NCBI GenBank assembly: GCA_038025085.1
Contig: CM076140.1
Span: forward strand, 32,847,501 to 32,911,500
DNA: 64,000 nucleotides
Origin: Tetragonia tetragonoides
Lineage: Eukaryota > Streptophyta > Magnoliopsida > Caryophyllales > Aizoaceae
Direction of reading: 5' to 3'
Shown here one piece after another: positions 49,554 to 60,081 of the stretch. Within the stretch, counting starts at the first letter, position 1; each line of letters opens with the position of its first letter. The notes under the pieces are model-generated. The model was not told the origin of the DNA and searched no databases. It worked only from the letters and a program-made list of their open reading frames with translations. A program made the position numbers and the translations under genes.

Positions 49554-50741
49554 TGTAAGGACCCGAGATTTTCGTCCAATCCTTTTTATGTAAAATAAAT
49601 GTATTATTTCCTCGGAGTGCGTCCTTATAGAAAATTTGTAAGTTGAGGGTTTAGATAAGTTCAAGGGACCATCGAGTTAGAAAAGGTTTTGTAAAGACAT
49701 GAATTGAATAAAAACCATGGAAGAGGTCACAAATCTGCTATCAGCGTTTTATCGAAGGGACAAACCGAAAGGACAACCCAATAGTGCGAAAAGTGAACTA
49801 ATCATGTTTTTAGAAAGACTTCCGCTCATATAGAACATATGAATACCCAAAAATAGGTTCGGGGGCGAAGGTATGAGGTGGGAAGGTGTTAGGCACCCAA
49901 CTCGCCCGTTTTATGACGGCCTCTACTAACTCAAGTTCGATTAATAATTTAAAGACATAATTCAAAACTGGATTAACAACCTAGACTTAGACTATTAATT
50001 GGTTCATCAGAAGCATCACAACATTTATTTAACCCTTGTTTAGACATGCATTTGATTGACAAGTTGGGCAGCACAACGACTATACAGACAATATTTAGGA
50101 AGCAATAAAACGCTATTCTAGTATGATATCTACATTATGACTACTGGAAAATAAATAATTAGGCAATTAATTTTAGTTTGAGCCCTCAGGAATTTGTACT
50201 TGAACTGTAGGCTATATTTGACCAAAATAGTAAAGCAAGATCTCAAATTTTAGAAGAAAGAGGGGGAAGCCCGGGAGTACTCAACCGAGAATAGGGGTTA
50301 TCAACTGTAGACTGTGTGTTTTGAACTGAGGGTGAAGGGTTGTTTATATAGGCGTGGGAAGTAGGTTTTGACGGCAGAAAATTGAGCTGAAAAACGAGAC
50401 GGGCCTGAAAAATGAGCTGGGCCCAAAGCAGGGTCAGCGCCGCTAGGAATTTAAATATTCCGAAAAATGCGAAAATACCGTTTTACCCCTGAACGGTAAA
50501 AGACGGTTTTACCCCTAAATCGCAACTTGGCGACCGGGAGTCGAAAAGAGGCATGAGACGTGTCGTTGGAAAGCTCTTGAACGGGGCTTTTGAATGAAAT
50601 GGAATGAATGAGTGTTTGGAGGAAAAACCTGAGACCTTATGTTAATTATTAAAGCAAAAATAGCAGTTCAAGTTTATATATTACTCCTTTCATCATCGGG
50701 CTTTTGCGGAGAAATCTAAAGACGCTTTTTTGGCGTCTACA
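49554..50741 (-). repeat. 3' LTR of element D
   Basis: TGTAAGGACCCGAGA to TTGGCGTCTACA on plus, about 1.19 kb. It contains a single decayed GCGCCGCTAGG motif near 50442 and a TATA-like box reading TATATAAACA on minus near 50345. Confidence 0.85.
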
Positions 50742-50755
50742 GAAGCCCCCACTTT
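50742..50755 (-). other. Polypurine tract of element D
   Basis: AAAGTGGGGGCTTC on minus directly upstream of the LTR start. Confidence 0.85.
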
Positions 50756-51169
50756 GATCGAGCTTGAGTAAAAGCGAAGATCAAAGTATTCCGAAGGCGA
50801 CATGCAGGATGTTGATGTGCATACGGTGACTGAGAGTGTACAATATGCATGCATTTGAAGACAAGCCTGAGTTGGAACATGCTCGTGGCGTGCTAAGATT
50901 TCATCCCTGTGAACACAAGAGAAAATAAAGGTTATTGTAGTAGGATAGAACACCGCTCGTAGATGGTCTAAACGTCTGCTGGGGACCTGTATTCAGAGTG
51001 AATGAAAAAGTTAGTCATACTTTGAGAATGATCAACGTGGAGTGCTTCGACAAACAGTGACTAAACACCGCTCGGCGGATGTCGAGATTCCGTCCCTGTA
51101 CGAGAAACGAAAAAGTCAACGAGACAGCGCGATTAAAAATAATCGGCCATAAAGTGGTTAGGATATATG

Positions 51170-51475
51170 AACAGTTCAAATGCAATAGTTTAAGCAATCA
51201 TTGACTGAAACATATAAAAAATAATGGACAGTATAACTTCAACAGTTTAAGCAATCATTGACTGACACAAAATAAGTAACCTTGTAGTGGGACAGTTTAA
51301 CCGCAATAGCTTAAGCGATCATTGACTAACCCCAAAAGTTTGTAACCTCGTAGAGGGACAGTTTAACCGCAATAGCTTAAGCGACCATTGACTGACCCCA
51401 AAATTTGTAGTTTCGCAGAAGGACAGTTTAACCGGAATAGCTTAAGCGATCATTGACTGGTCGAAAGTTTGTAAT
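51170..51475 (-). repeat. 3' UTR minisatellite, about 64-bp unit, 5 copies
   Basis: Units with ACAGTTTAACCGCAATAGC and TTAAGCGATCATTGACT, the same family as the array in B (22301-22858) but with a different linker (CCCCAAAAGTTTGTAACC). Confidence 0.85.
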
Positions 51476-51774
51476 GTTGAGTTGTTTGGTAAGGCCGACA
51501 GAATTTCCAAGCTTAACAATAATTTTGGCGCTCTGGGCGGTAAGAGCCGTCGCAGTGTAGATCCGAGTTTCAGTATCTGGGACCTGCAAAAATAAACGGG
51601 TTAGTTTTACCTGTAAAATAGGCCTACAATCGGATTTGAACTTGTGGGCCGGAGTACTTTTTTCCCGCACACTTGGTACTGATGTTTGCCGCAAAAAGAA
51701 CTGAAGTAACGAACTTTGGACTGGAAAAAGGGGGTCGTGGGTCAACAGAGGGGCTCGCATGTGGAGGTCTACAG

Positions 51775-51875
51775 GGCCGCTAGCGGCCCAGTCCAGTGGC
51801 GCTGGGCCTTGGATTGGGGACGCTAGCGGCTGTGGCCAGCGCCGCTAGCGGCGCTGGGCTTAATCCGAATAAAAG
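51775..51875 (+). promoter_or_regulatory. Putative PMD promoter, element D
   Basis: A cluster of palindromic motifs (GGGCCGCTAGCGGCCC, GACGCTAGCGGC, GCGCCGCTAGCGGCGC) at 51775-51862 is followed by a TATA-like AATAAAAG at 51868-51875. A comparable cluster precedes the TATA box in the family's LTR. A 5' UTR intron follows (51987-52126, GTAAGT to TTGTAG). Function is inferred from position. Confidence 0.5.
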
Positions 51876-52151
51876 AGCTTCGGCGCTTTCTCTTCTTTTT
51901 TTTTTTTTCGCGTGCCTTCTTCTTCATTTTCGAGCTTCACTTGTCGAGAGCTTCCCCCATTGTTGAGTGCTTCCACTTTGCTTGAGGTAAGTCGATTCTT
52001 GACCGATTTCTTCGGTTTTTGTCTTGAACTTGCTTATTTTTCCGCCTAGTTGCTGAATTTTGGGTTGCATTGTTGAATGGGTGTTTGTTTCTTGCGAATC
52101 TGAAACTTTTATTTTTCCACTTGTAGAAAGAGAAAGCTTCATTGTGTTCCC

Positions 52152-54919
52152 ATGGCTCCCGTGGATAAAGGAAAATGTCCCATGAGTGATGAGGAGTATG
52201 ACCGGAGCCTTTTCCGCACCGGGTTAGCTTCTACTAGAGCATCTCCGACTAACCACGCGGATGGAGCGCGGTTGTACCAGGATTCCTTCATGCGGCTGGA
52301 CTGGCGCCCGGCTGGGGTTTGGAACCGCAGTGTTCTATTACCGGATAAGCAGAGTCATCTGTCTAACTTAGAGCTGGTATGTTTTCTGACTCTCCTTTTT
52401 TTTCAGTATCTTTGAACTTAAAATTGGAACTATTAGTGCTTCGGCATGAACAAATCGGGACTTGTACTGGATTGGTGGTTAGCTGTATAAAATTTGTGTA
52501 GAATTATTTTAGCTGTATTTGTAGTATATGGGGTGTTGAGGAAAATTTCTTTGTTGGTTAGGGTGATGGAGTTTTGTTGCAGGCTCATGGGGCTACCTCC
52601 CATTTGGCTATGATGCTGGAGGCCTTTTCGGTGGGGGCTACAAACTTCGTAATAGGCTCAGTTCTTGACCCCTTCCTGACTGTCATCCCTGCTTGTCACT
52701 CGGGGGATTCTAGGATTATTGCCAGGGGGTTATTGGAGAGGTTTTGGGATTCCACAAACACTTTCCATACACCTGTAGGAGAGATGTTCCCCACCCCTTA
52801 TCAATTTGCTATGCTGACGGGGCTATCCTTTAGAGGGCCTCGTATTCGGTATGACGCAAACTACTGGCGACAGAGTGATATTTTGCTGGAGCATTATGGA
52901 CCTGTGTCTGTCCACTTTGACAAGGATCGGGTTTCTTTGGCGCGGTTGTGGGAGGCCTTAGCGGAGCAGGGGCTTACTGAGGAGCAGAGGGCCCGTATTT
53001 TCCTGGCCTGCTTGCTGGGGTCGACGATCTTTGCTCAGAATAAGAGCGTATGTCAAGTTGGTTTCTTGACATGCTTAGAGCATTTGACCAAGGTCCATAA
53101 GTACAACCTTGGTGCCGCTGCTTATGCTTCCTTGGTGAGATGGTGTCGTCGGGCTTGTAGGCCTAAGGAGACGAGTGAGAGGACATCTATCTCGAGCCCA
53201 TGGAGGATACTGGAGGTTGGCCTATTTGTTGTTGTTTTTTTGTTCTTTTCCTTTGGAAGTGCTTGCTTTTGGACTTTGAGCTTATTTTCTTGCTTGTATG
53301 GGAGATATGGTTCATTGGGTATTTTTCGGCTTTCGGTGCTCACCGTCCTGGTTTGAGGATGTTCCCATTAGGTTCACGGTGGATTGGTAGGGGTAACCAC
53401 TCGTTTACCTCTTTGGAGCATTTTCAGGTCACCTTTGAGGGTCATGCCGCATCTACGGTACGTTGTTGTCGACTCGTGCATTTTTCTTGCTGGTCCACTT
53501 GGTGTGAATGAACTTTTGAACTGGTAACCTGCAGGTGTCATGGTCCGCTTTTGATGGTATCCCTGGGGTTCCACCCCATATCACCTTGGAATCCTTTAGA
53601 GTGTCTTCTCTGCGGGTGGTCTTTGAGGGGCCATTTGGCTTCGTATGGTACTTGGGGGACCGTTTGACTCTGCTGGTCTATCCCTCCCTAGGTAGTCACC
53701 TGGTTCCGGAGGATCCTCCTTTGACCATGTTCTATCTGTGGGGTCTGAGTGTGCGGGACTTGGGATTCGTGATCCGCGGTATGGTGGCCACGGAGTTTCT
53801 TATGCCGGAGGTTGCTGGCTTGGACCGCACGGCCGTGTATCTATCCTACTGCTTGGATCACTTGATGCCCGACCTTACTTATGAGGTAAGAAACTCTTTT
53901 GCATCTTTTTTTTTTAGCTGTATGTGTGATATGCTGACTTCTTGTATCTTGCAAGCGGATCGTCTAGCTCTTCAGGGTCCTAAGAGATCTCATTCTAAAG
54001 TTCGGGGTCGGCCCCCAAGTGTGACCTTGCTGACCAATGAGGTGAGGTACATTGGGGAGAGTGGGGGATGAATAGTAGAGGGTTCCCTCTTCATATGGCT
54101 GACAGAGAGGCTGTAGAGGGCTTGCCCTTGCCTGATGGTTTTACAGGGGTAAGCTCCTTTTTACCCTTTCTTGTGTTTGTGTTTGCTTTTGAGTGCTGAC
54201 TCTATCTTGTGGCTTTTTTTTGTTTTTTTTTTTTTTTTTTTTGTAGCTGAACCGGGAGCAGACCTCTCAGATCTTCAAGCTCATCCATCTGCTGGAGAAA
54301 GGTTATGGCCGAGTGATGGGCAAGGGGAAGAGTTCTCGGTCCAAGACCGCTGATGTAAGTAGACTTTTAACTTTTGTTTAGCTAAGTGAAGTGATTAACT
54401 TAACATCTCAACCTTGATTATCTGCAGATATCCCAGTCTTCATCTTCGGTGGGGCCTCGACATTCTTCTGCTGCGAGGGCCTCTTCGGCGAGCAGGTCGT
54501 CTGGTGCTCGTTCACCTCCTGTAGCTGTTCCCAGGCCTCCTGTTGATGAGGCGCCCGGACCTTCTGTGCCGTACATTCCTGAGATGTTCTCTCCTATGGG
54601 TTTCCAGCCTTCTCTTGATAGCAGGCCCATTGTTACCCCCTCGATCGGAGGTTGGGTGAACGCCCCTGGATGGGATGTGCCTCATATTGGGCCTTCGCAT
54701 CAGGACATAGCTATGGATTTTGCCAGTCAGGCCATGGAGAGTTTCTTTGCGGCGGGGTTTCCGGCAGGTACCCCTATGCGCGTACCAGCATATGATGGGC
54801 AGGACATGAGGCCCGAAAATAGCAGGCCCATTTATAGCTCTTCTCTCCACTATTCGACTGGGAACTACGGTCAAGGGTTGTCCGTTGATGATGAGGCTGA
54901 CAGCAACGATTCTGATTGA
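52152..54919 (+). pseudogene. Plant mobile domain (MAIN-like) cargo gene, antisense, 7 coding exons, recently disabled
   Basis: Exons inferred from frame and GT-AG sites: 52152-52376, 52583-53215, 53281-53457, 53535-53885, 53955-54148, 54247-54354, 54428-54919, about 726 codons. Exons 2-4 encode the plant mobile domain: FHTPVGEMFPTPYQFAMLTG, then RIFLACLLGSTIF, GLRMFPLGSRW and YLSYCLDHLMPDL. Such domains occur in MAIN/MAIL host proteins and in transposons; exact function is unknown. Exon 7 is Pro/Ser-rich with an acidic end. Damage: acceptor AG changed to AA at 53954 (intact in A's copy), a TGA at 54069-54071 where A has CGT, and a one-base deletion just after. It lies antisense to gag, downstream of integrase and next to the 3' UTR. 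Confidence 0.8.
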
Positions 54920-55307
54920 GTAGTGTTGGATCCCCTTGTAGACATTGACCTTGAGATTTTGAACTCCTATTTTTATGCATTTTTCATGATATGTATGATA
55001 TGATATGATGACTCGATTATGCCCGTCTGATCTCTAAGTATGCAATATGTCATGCAGTAGGAAAAAGCCATTATTTAGGGAATAAAATAAAGGAAAATGT
55101 AAAAATTGCAAGAAAAAAGCAAAAATTACACATATTATACACCCTAAAAAACATGGAAAAATAATAAAAAAGATAAATTGAAAAAGATAAAACTAAGAGA
55201 GTCTCGGGCTTTGTAATTCAGCGCGGGTATCAAAACTGGGCTTAAATCGGGCAGACCGGATCAATGGGGCAAGCTGGAGCGAGAGGAAAATTCGGACCGG
55301 GCCAGGG
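54920..55307 (+). other. Spacer between PMD and DUF7745-like genes
   Basis: AT-rich, with ATGATATGTATGATATGATA and A-rich stretches that could serve as a PMD 3' end. The counterpart in A (26580-26817) shares CACATATTATACMCCC. No gene. Confidence 0.6.
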
Positions 55308-55476
55308 TCAGGGCCGCTAGCGGCGTTGGGCTGGGCCGCTAGCGCCGCTGGGCTGGGGCCACTAGCGCCGCTGGTCAAGGCCACTAGCGGCGCTGACCAG
55401 GGCCACTGATGGCTCTGGTTTGGGCTTTTTTGTGGATTTCTGACTTCTTTGGCCCGCATTTTTCCCAATAAATAGG
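55308..55476 (+). promoter_or_regulatory. Putative promoter of DUF7745-like gene, element D
   Basis: Five or so GCCGCTAGCGGCGYTGG-type motifs occur at 55308-55425, then AATAAATAGG at 55467-55476 (TATAAATAGG in A's copy), about 70 bp before the ATG at 55545. The arrangement parallels the PMD promoter and the LTR. Confidence 0.5.
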
Positions 55477-55544
55477 ATTTACGGGATATTTGATATTGTA
55501 TCACTTTCAGACCTTAGCTTTCCAAATTTCCTAAATCTTCTATC

Positions 55545-56822
55545 ATGGTGAAATCCTTTGAAAACCTGTTCTATCACTTTAAGACCAACAAAAATATTGT
55601 GGCCCCTTTTTCGATCCGCTCTGAATTATTGGGACCATGACCTGCATGTTTTCCGTTTTGGTAACTCTGAATTTTGTCCTTTAGTTGAAGAATTTGCTAT
55701 GATCACTAATATGCCTGATGTTCTTCCCCCAGCTATGCCTTATGTGAGAGATGGTTTTAGGGATCAGTACAAGATATCCTTGGTTTGTCATCTGCAGAAG
55801 CCAAAAGCATGGTTCTTGGTGTCGATGTGGACTTGGTTCAACTTTGCGAAAAATTTGCTATTTCTTCTGAAAAGAACGTAATATTCAAGCGTTGTCGCCG
55901 TCAGGCTTTTGTACTTTGCCTGTTGAACCGCCTATTGTTTGCTAATGCAGAATCTCCTAACTTGGGCAGAGCCTCGTTGCTGCGAGTGGTTAATCAAATG
56001 GTTGAAGGGCATTCTCCTTTGCATCTAGTTGTAGGGAAAACTATTATTGGGCTCGATAGGCTGAAAATCTCTCCTCATGAAACTTTTTCTGGCAGCCCCC
56101 TGCTGCTTCAAATTTGGTTATGTGAGCATCTAAGGCTAATAGAATCGCCAGATAATATGAGAGATCGTGTTCCTCGGGCTTGGTCGAAGAAAACCTATAC
56201 CGATGCTACCTTCTTGGTTAGGAAAAGGCTATATTCTGAAAAGTCCCTTGCTGAATGGGATGCCTTTTTCCATGCGGGACGTGTTATCCATTGGCATGTG
56301 TCCTGTTGGAACTTGACCTCCTTTGTGGCTTGTGACAATTTGGTTCTTCATACTACCATACTGGGTTTATACCGGACCACTTTCTTCTTCCCCTCTAGGG
56401 TCATGAGGCAATACGGATTGAAGCAGGTCATCCCTCGTCAGGAGACTACGAGACCAAATATCGTAGCTTTGACCACTGAGTTTGCTGTGGAGTGGGGAAA
56501 GTATTGGCGTAGCCGGGATCGCTGGACTGTACCTCGGGTGATTGCCCCAACTCAAGTTTTGGAGACCTACCTGAACTGGCTTTCCTACAGTGATAGAGAA
56601 ACGAGACAAGCCCTTCGTCATGAGGAGTGGGACCAACTAAAGACTAAGTATGACTCAGAAACAGGAAGCAAGAAAAGGAAGGAAGGGCCTCAAATGGGAG
56701 GCTATCATGTACTGAAGAGAGGCAAGCCCCCAACTCAAGGGAGTGATCATAGGTCATCCTCAAGCCAGGGTCCTTCAAAGAAGAACTCTTCAACGAAGCC
56801 TTCTAAAGGGAAGAAGGATTAA
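55545..56822 (+). pseudogene. DUF7745-like cargo gene of element D, 5' part broken
   Basis: Starts ATGGTGAAATCCTTTGAAAA as in A, but about 100 bp are missing near the start, shifting the frame. From 55785 an open frame of 345 residues runs to the stop. Blocks: LNYWDHDLHVFRFGNSEF (in another frame, near 55630), LSSAEAKSMVLG, NLGRASLLRVVNQM, SPLLLQIWLCEHLRLIE, FPSRVMRQYGLKQVIP, then a Lys/Ser-rich low-complexity tail. The W.....F.FG start and R...YG...VIP end fit DUF7745-type retrotransposon-associated plant proteins of about 400 residues. No catalytic motif is evident. No introns are needed. Same strand as PMD, about 625 bp downstream. Confidence 0.65.
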
Positions 56823-57024
56823 AGTAGTTTTCTAGGAAAGCAAGTCTAGTTTTGAAAAATAATAATAAGAATTTGTTTAGCTTAAACCCTCAAGTTGCAT
56901 TTTTTTTGTAACCTTAGGAAGTTTAATTCTTGCAATGTAAGCTTATTCGCTCAGTTTGAATTAAGATTATCCCTTTTTGAATGAGTTGAATGGAATTTTG
57001 GATGGATTTTGGCCGGGCCCCTTG

Positions 57025-57072
57025 AAAGGGTTACCTACGTATCCAGTGTGGAATCAGACCAGCGTAGTTCAT
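57025..57072 (-). other. Conserved post-integrase box
   Basis: On minus GAACTACGCTGGTCTGATTC then CACACTGGATACGTAGG, about 20 bp after the integrase stop. It also occurs in B (24116-24165) and C (46422-46462), the strongest non-coding conservation in this part of the element. It separates the sense pol genes from the antisense cargo. Confidence 0.65.
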
Positions 57073-57093
57073 TCAAATTATGAATGTCCTTCT

Positions 57094-58440
57094 TTAGTTG
57101 TAGACGTAGCACTTCTTTAGTTGATCCATATTGGTGAGCTGACTGAACTCGATGCCATCAATATCCATGAGCCTGACTGCACCTCCTGATAGAATGTCTT
57201 TGATGATGAGTGGGCCGGACCAGTTGGGTCGAAATTTACCTCTGGGGTCGGTAATTGGGGCACGTAACTCCTTCCAAACTAAATCCCCTTCCTTTAAATT
57301 CCGAGGTCGAACCTTTTTGTTGAATGGTCTTGCCATGCGTTGTTGGTACATGTGGGAATGGTCTAGGGCCCGTAGGCGTCTTTCATCCGTGAACATGGAC
57401 TCTTCGTAGCGGGCTTGTAGCCAATGGGTTTCAGGAATTTCTCCTTCTAAGGCTATGCGGATGGAGGGTAGTTGGACTTCTATGGGTAGAACTGCTTCCA
57501 TTCCATAAACTAGGGAGTAAGGTGTTTCTGTCGTAGAGGATCTTATGGATGTCCTATATCCCCAAAGGGCAAATGGGAGTTTGATGGACCAATCTTTGTA
57601 GTTTTCTATCATCTTTTCGATGATAGTCTTGAGGTTTTTATTGGCGGCCTCTATTGCGCCATTGGTTTGGGGACGGTAAGGGGATGATTTGTGGTGCTGG
57701 ATTTTGTAGTTTTTGAGGAGGGTGGATGTTTCGGCTTTAAAGTGGGATCCATGGTCACTGATGATTTCATGTGGAACGCCGTATCAGCAAATGATGTTGT
57801 TCCTTATTAATTTAGACACTTGTTTGGACGTAAGGATGGCATAGGATTGGGCTTCGACCCATTTGGTAAAATAGTCTATGGCTACTAGGATATACTCATG
57901 TCCTCCTGAGCCTTTTGGGGTGATCTTACCAATGATATCTATTCCCCATGCGGAAAATGGCCAAGGGGATGTGAAGTTGTGGAGCATTGAGGGTGGCATA
58001 TGCTGCAGGTTAGCATATATGTAGCAATCCCTTTCCATAGTAGTCCAGTAGTATCCCACCCGTAGGACCTTTATAGAGAGCATTCGACCATTCATGTGTG
58101 GCCCGCACACACCATTGTGTACCTCATCCATAATCTCTGCGGCTTTTTTGGAGTCCACGCATTTGAGGTCGACCCCGTTGTGGGATTTTTTTTACAGAAC
58201 CCCCTTGTATTCTATGTATTGTGCCGCTAAGAGACGGATGGCCCGTTGAGCTCTGAGTGGTGCATCTTGAGGGTATATTCCTTCGGTGATGTAGTTCAAG
58301 ACGTCTTGGTATCAAGCGTCCTTTTCAATTAGAGCCAAAGTCATTTCTGTGTCGAGGTTGTTGCTAAAGGCTGGCTCGCTTTTTCTTGTGGAGCGGCATA
58401 GTTGAGAGAGTTCAGCCACTCAAATTCCTGTAAAAGTCAA
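57094..58440 (-). pseudogene. Integrase of element D
   Basis: Core motifs on minus: WGIDIIGKITP (first Asp), YILVAIDYFTKWVEA, SDHGSHFKAE (second Asp), SSPYRPQTNGAIEAANKN (Glu). The C-terminal part has PRNLKEGDLVWKELRAP and no chromodomain, and ends QLKKCYVYN at 57094. Relative to A there is a 30-bp in-frame deletion removing the CxxC of the HHCC zinc finger (A has KKCKKCQ, D runs from DCYI to YANLQH). A TGA near 57784 (CGA in A's copy) and a frameshift upstream near 58160 also break it. Confidence 0.8.
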
Positions 58441-58771
58441 AATCTTCATTCTTGCTTTACAAAGTTTACTTACATTGCTTAAATTGATTAGTTAATGATT
58501 TGTGCAACTTTGTGTTCATTGGATTTATCAATAGCCAAACAAGGAAATAAATGAGCAAGAGGAATTTTTATTGATTTGCAAAAAGAGATAAGCACACATG
58601 ACTTTAGAGAAGAAGGTCTCTAATACCCGTCAAATAGAAACTAGACTTAGAAGGAAAGTAAAAAGGGGAATACCCCCTATTCAAGACTCAACCTAAAGAT
58701 TTAGCTAAGATCCTAACTCGACAAAACTTGGGGGCTCAGACTCGATTCCTCTAGCTCCTGCGGATAACCTA
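58441..58771 (-). other. RT/RNase H gap of element D
   Basis: About 330 bp of non-coding sequence stand where RT and RNase H should be. It is colinear with 17035-17514 in A. No RT motifs. Confidence 0.7.
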
Positions 58772-60075
58772 CTAATTCCAGGTCTCCTCCTCTTCCTTCA
58801 GAGGTGGCGATATCTCCCCACTGTCTACGATTTTCTGTATGTCATCCTTCAGGCGGACGCAATCGTTCATGTGGTGGCCAAAGACTTGATGATAGCGGCA
58901 GTAGAAGTCTTTATCCTTTTTTATCTCCTGGAGGTTGTCTGTGGGGAACACGGGCTTAAGGTCTCCTCTCCATATGAGGACATTCATAACGTTCCCAACG
59001 GGGGCTTTCAGTGGAGTGTACTGTTTTTGGTCGAAGCGTCGCCATCCTTTCCTAGCCCACGTACTAGGAGACCACATGGTTCCCCGATCGATGAAGGAGA
59101 TGATCACCCTTTTTAGGCGCCTGCACTGGTTGGTATGATGACCATTGGCTTCACAATATATGCACCGAAGATAGGGGTTCCCGTCCCTTGGAAGAATTTG
59201 AGATGTAGGTCTTCTCGGATGAGCGTATCCATACTTGACCATCTGGCCAAACATCTCATCCCGTTGGAAACAAGCTTCCCCTTTTGCCAAAACAATGTTA
59301 CAATCTGTAGGTCGGCCAAGTGAAGTAATTTTCTCCTTCATTTGCCGAATTGCATTGTGGTGGTGTGCCACATAGATGGAAATCCCTTCAATGGTTTCTT
59401 TTATTTCTTCGAACTCATCAAGCTCTCCTATTTCCTTAGAAGGATAGGTCTCGAATTCCTGAGAACTGTTTGAGTTATGAGATTTGGTGTCTTCCTCTAT
59501 GAGGGCCACTTCTTCGGGAGAGAATCCCCAAAGGTCAATATTCTCGCTATCATGTTCTATTTTCAAGACAGGAGTCTTGTCAATAGTTGCATTGATGGGG
59601 TTGGCCTCGATTTCCACAATTTCTCCCTCTAACATCATCTTGACTTTCTGGTGGAGGGTAGAGGCTACAGCACTTAAACATGGAGCCAAGGTCGCCCCAA
59701 TAGCAAGTTGAACGTGGCCGGAATATCCATCACATAAAACTGGACCATCTTCTCTATAGCCCCAGAGGTGACATTCATAGTGATGGTGTCGAGCACCTTT
59801 TGACTGGAGTTGTCATAAGCGCGCAGACCTTGTGCTGAGTTAGCCAAATTCTTGATATCGATGCCCAGTTTGGCGGCGGTTCTCAACAGGCATACATTCA
59901 CGGCAGATCCATTGTCCACTAGGGTCATAGGTACATACTTGCCCATGGCGAATACAATCAAGTACAAAGCATTATTGTTTGAGGACCCTTTGGGAGGTAG
60001 TTCATTGTCGGAGAAGGTAATGGTCGGTTGAGTTTTATCTCCTACCAGGAAACTGACCAATTCGTCAGGCCTCAT
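58772..60075 (-). pseudogene. Protease and second Gag-like zinc-knuckle module of element D
   Basis: The protease begins MRPDELVSFLVGDK. The active site is MTLVDNGSAVNVC and the end is FNLLLGRPW. A one-base shift near 59680 leads into the next frame: acidic linker GFSPEEVALIEED, CCHC knuckle CIYCEANGHHTNQC (59126-59168), YTPLKAPVGNVMN, then CHHC knuckle CRYHQVFGHHMNDC (58865-58908) with VRLKDDIQKIVDSG, stopping at 58772. The TPL...C..H....H....C..LK order is the C-terminal layout of Tat-type Gag, here repeated after the protease. An RT should follow but does not. Confidence 0.75.
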
Positions 60076-60081
60076 ATCCGG

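Noticed and set aside
53535..54071. PMD exon 4 read straight through to 54071 as one exon
   Set aside because: The read-through crosses a GTAAGA donor and a T-rich intron-like stretch. A's copy has a clear CTTGTAG acceptor at the same place, so the open frame is fortuitous.
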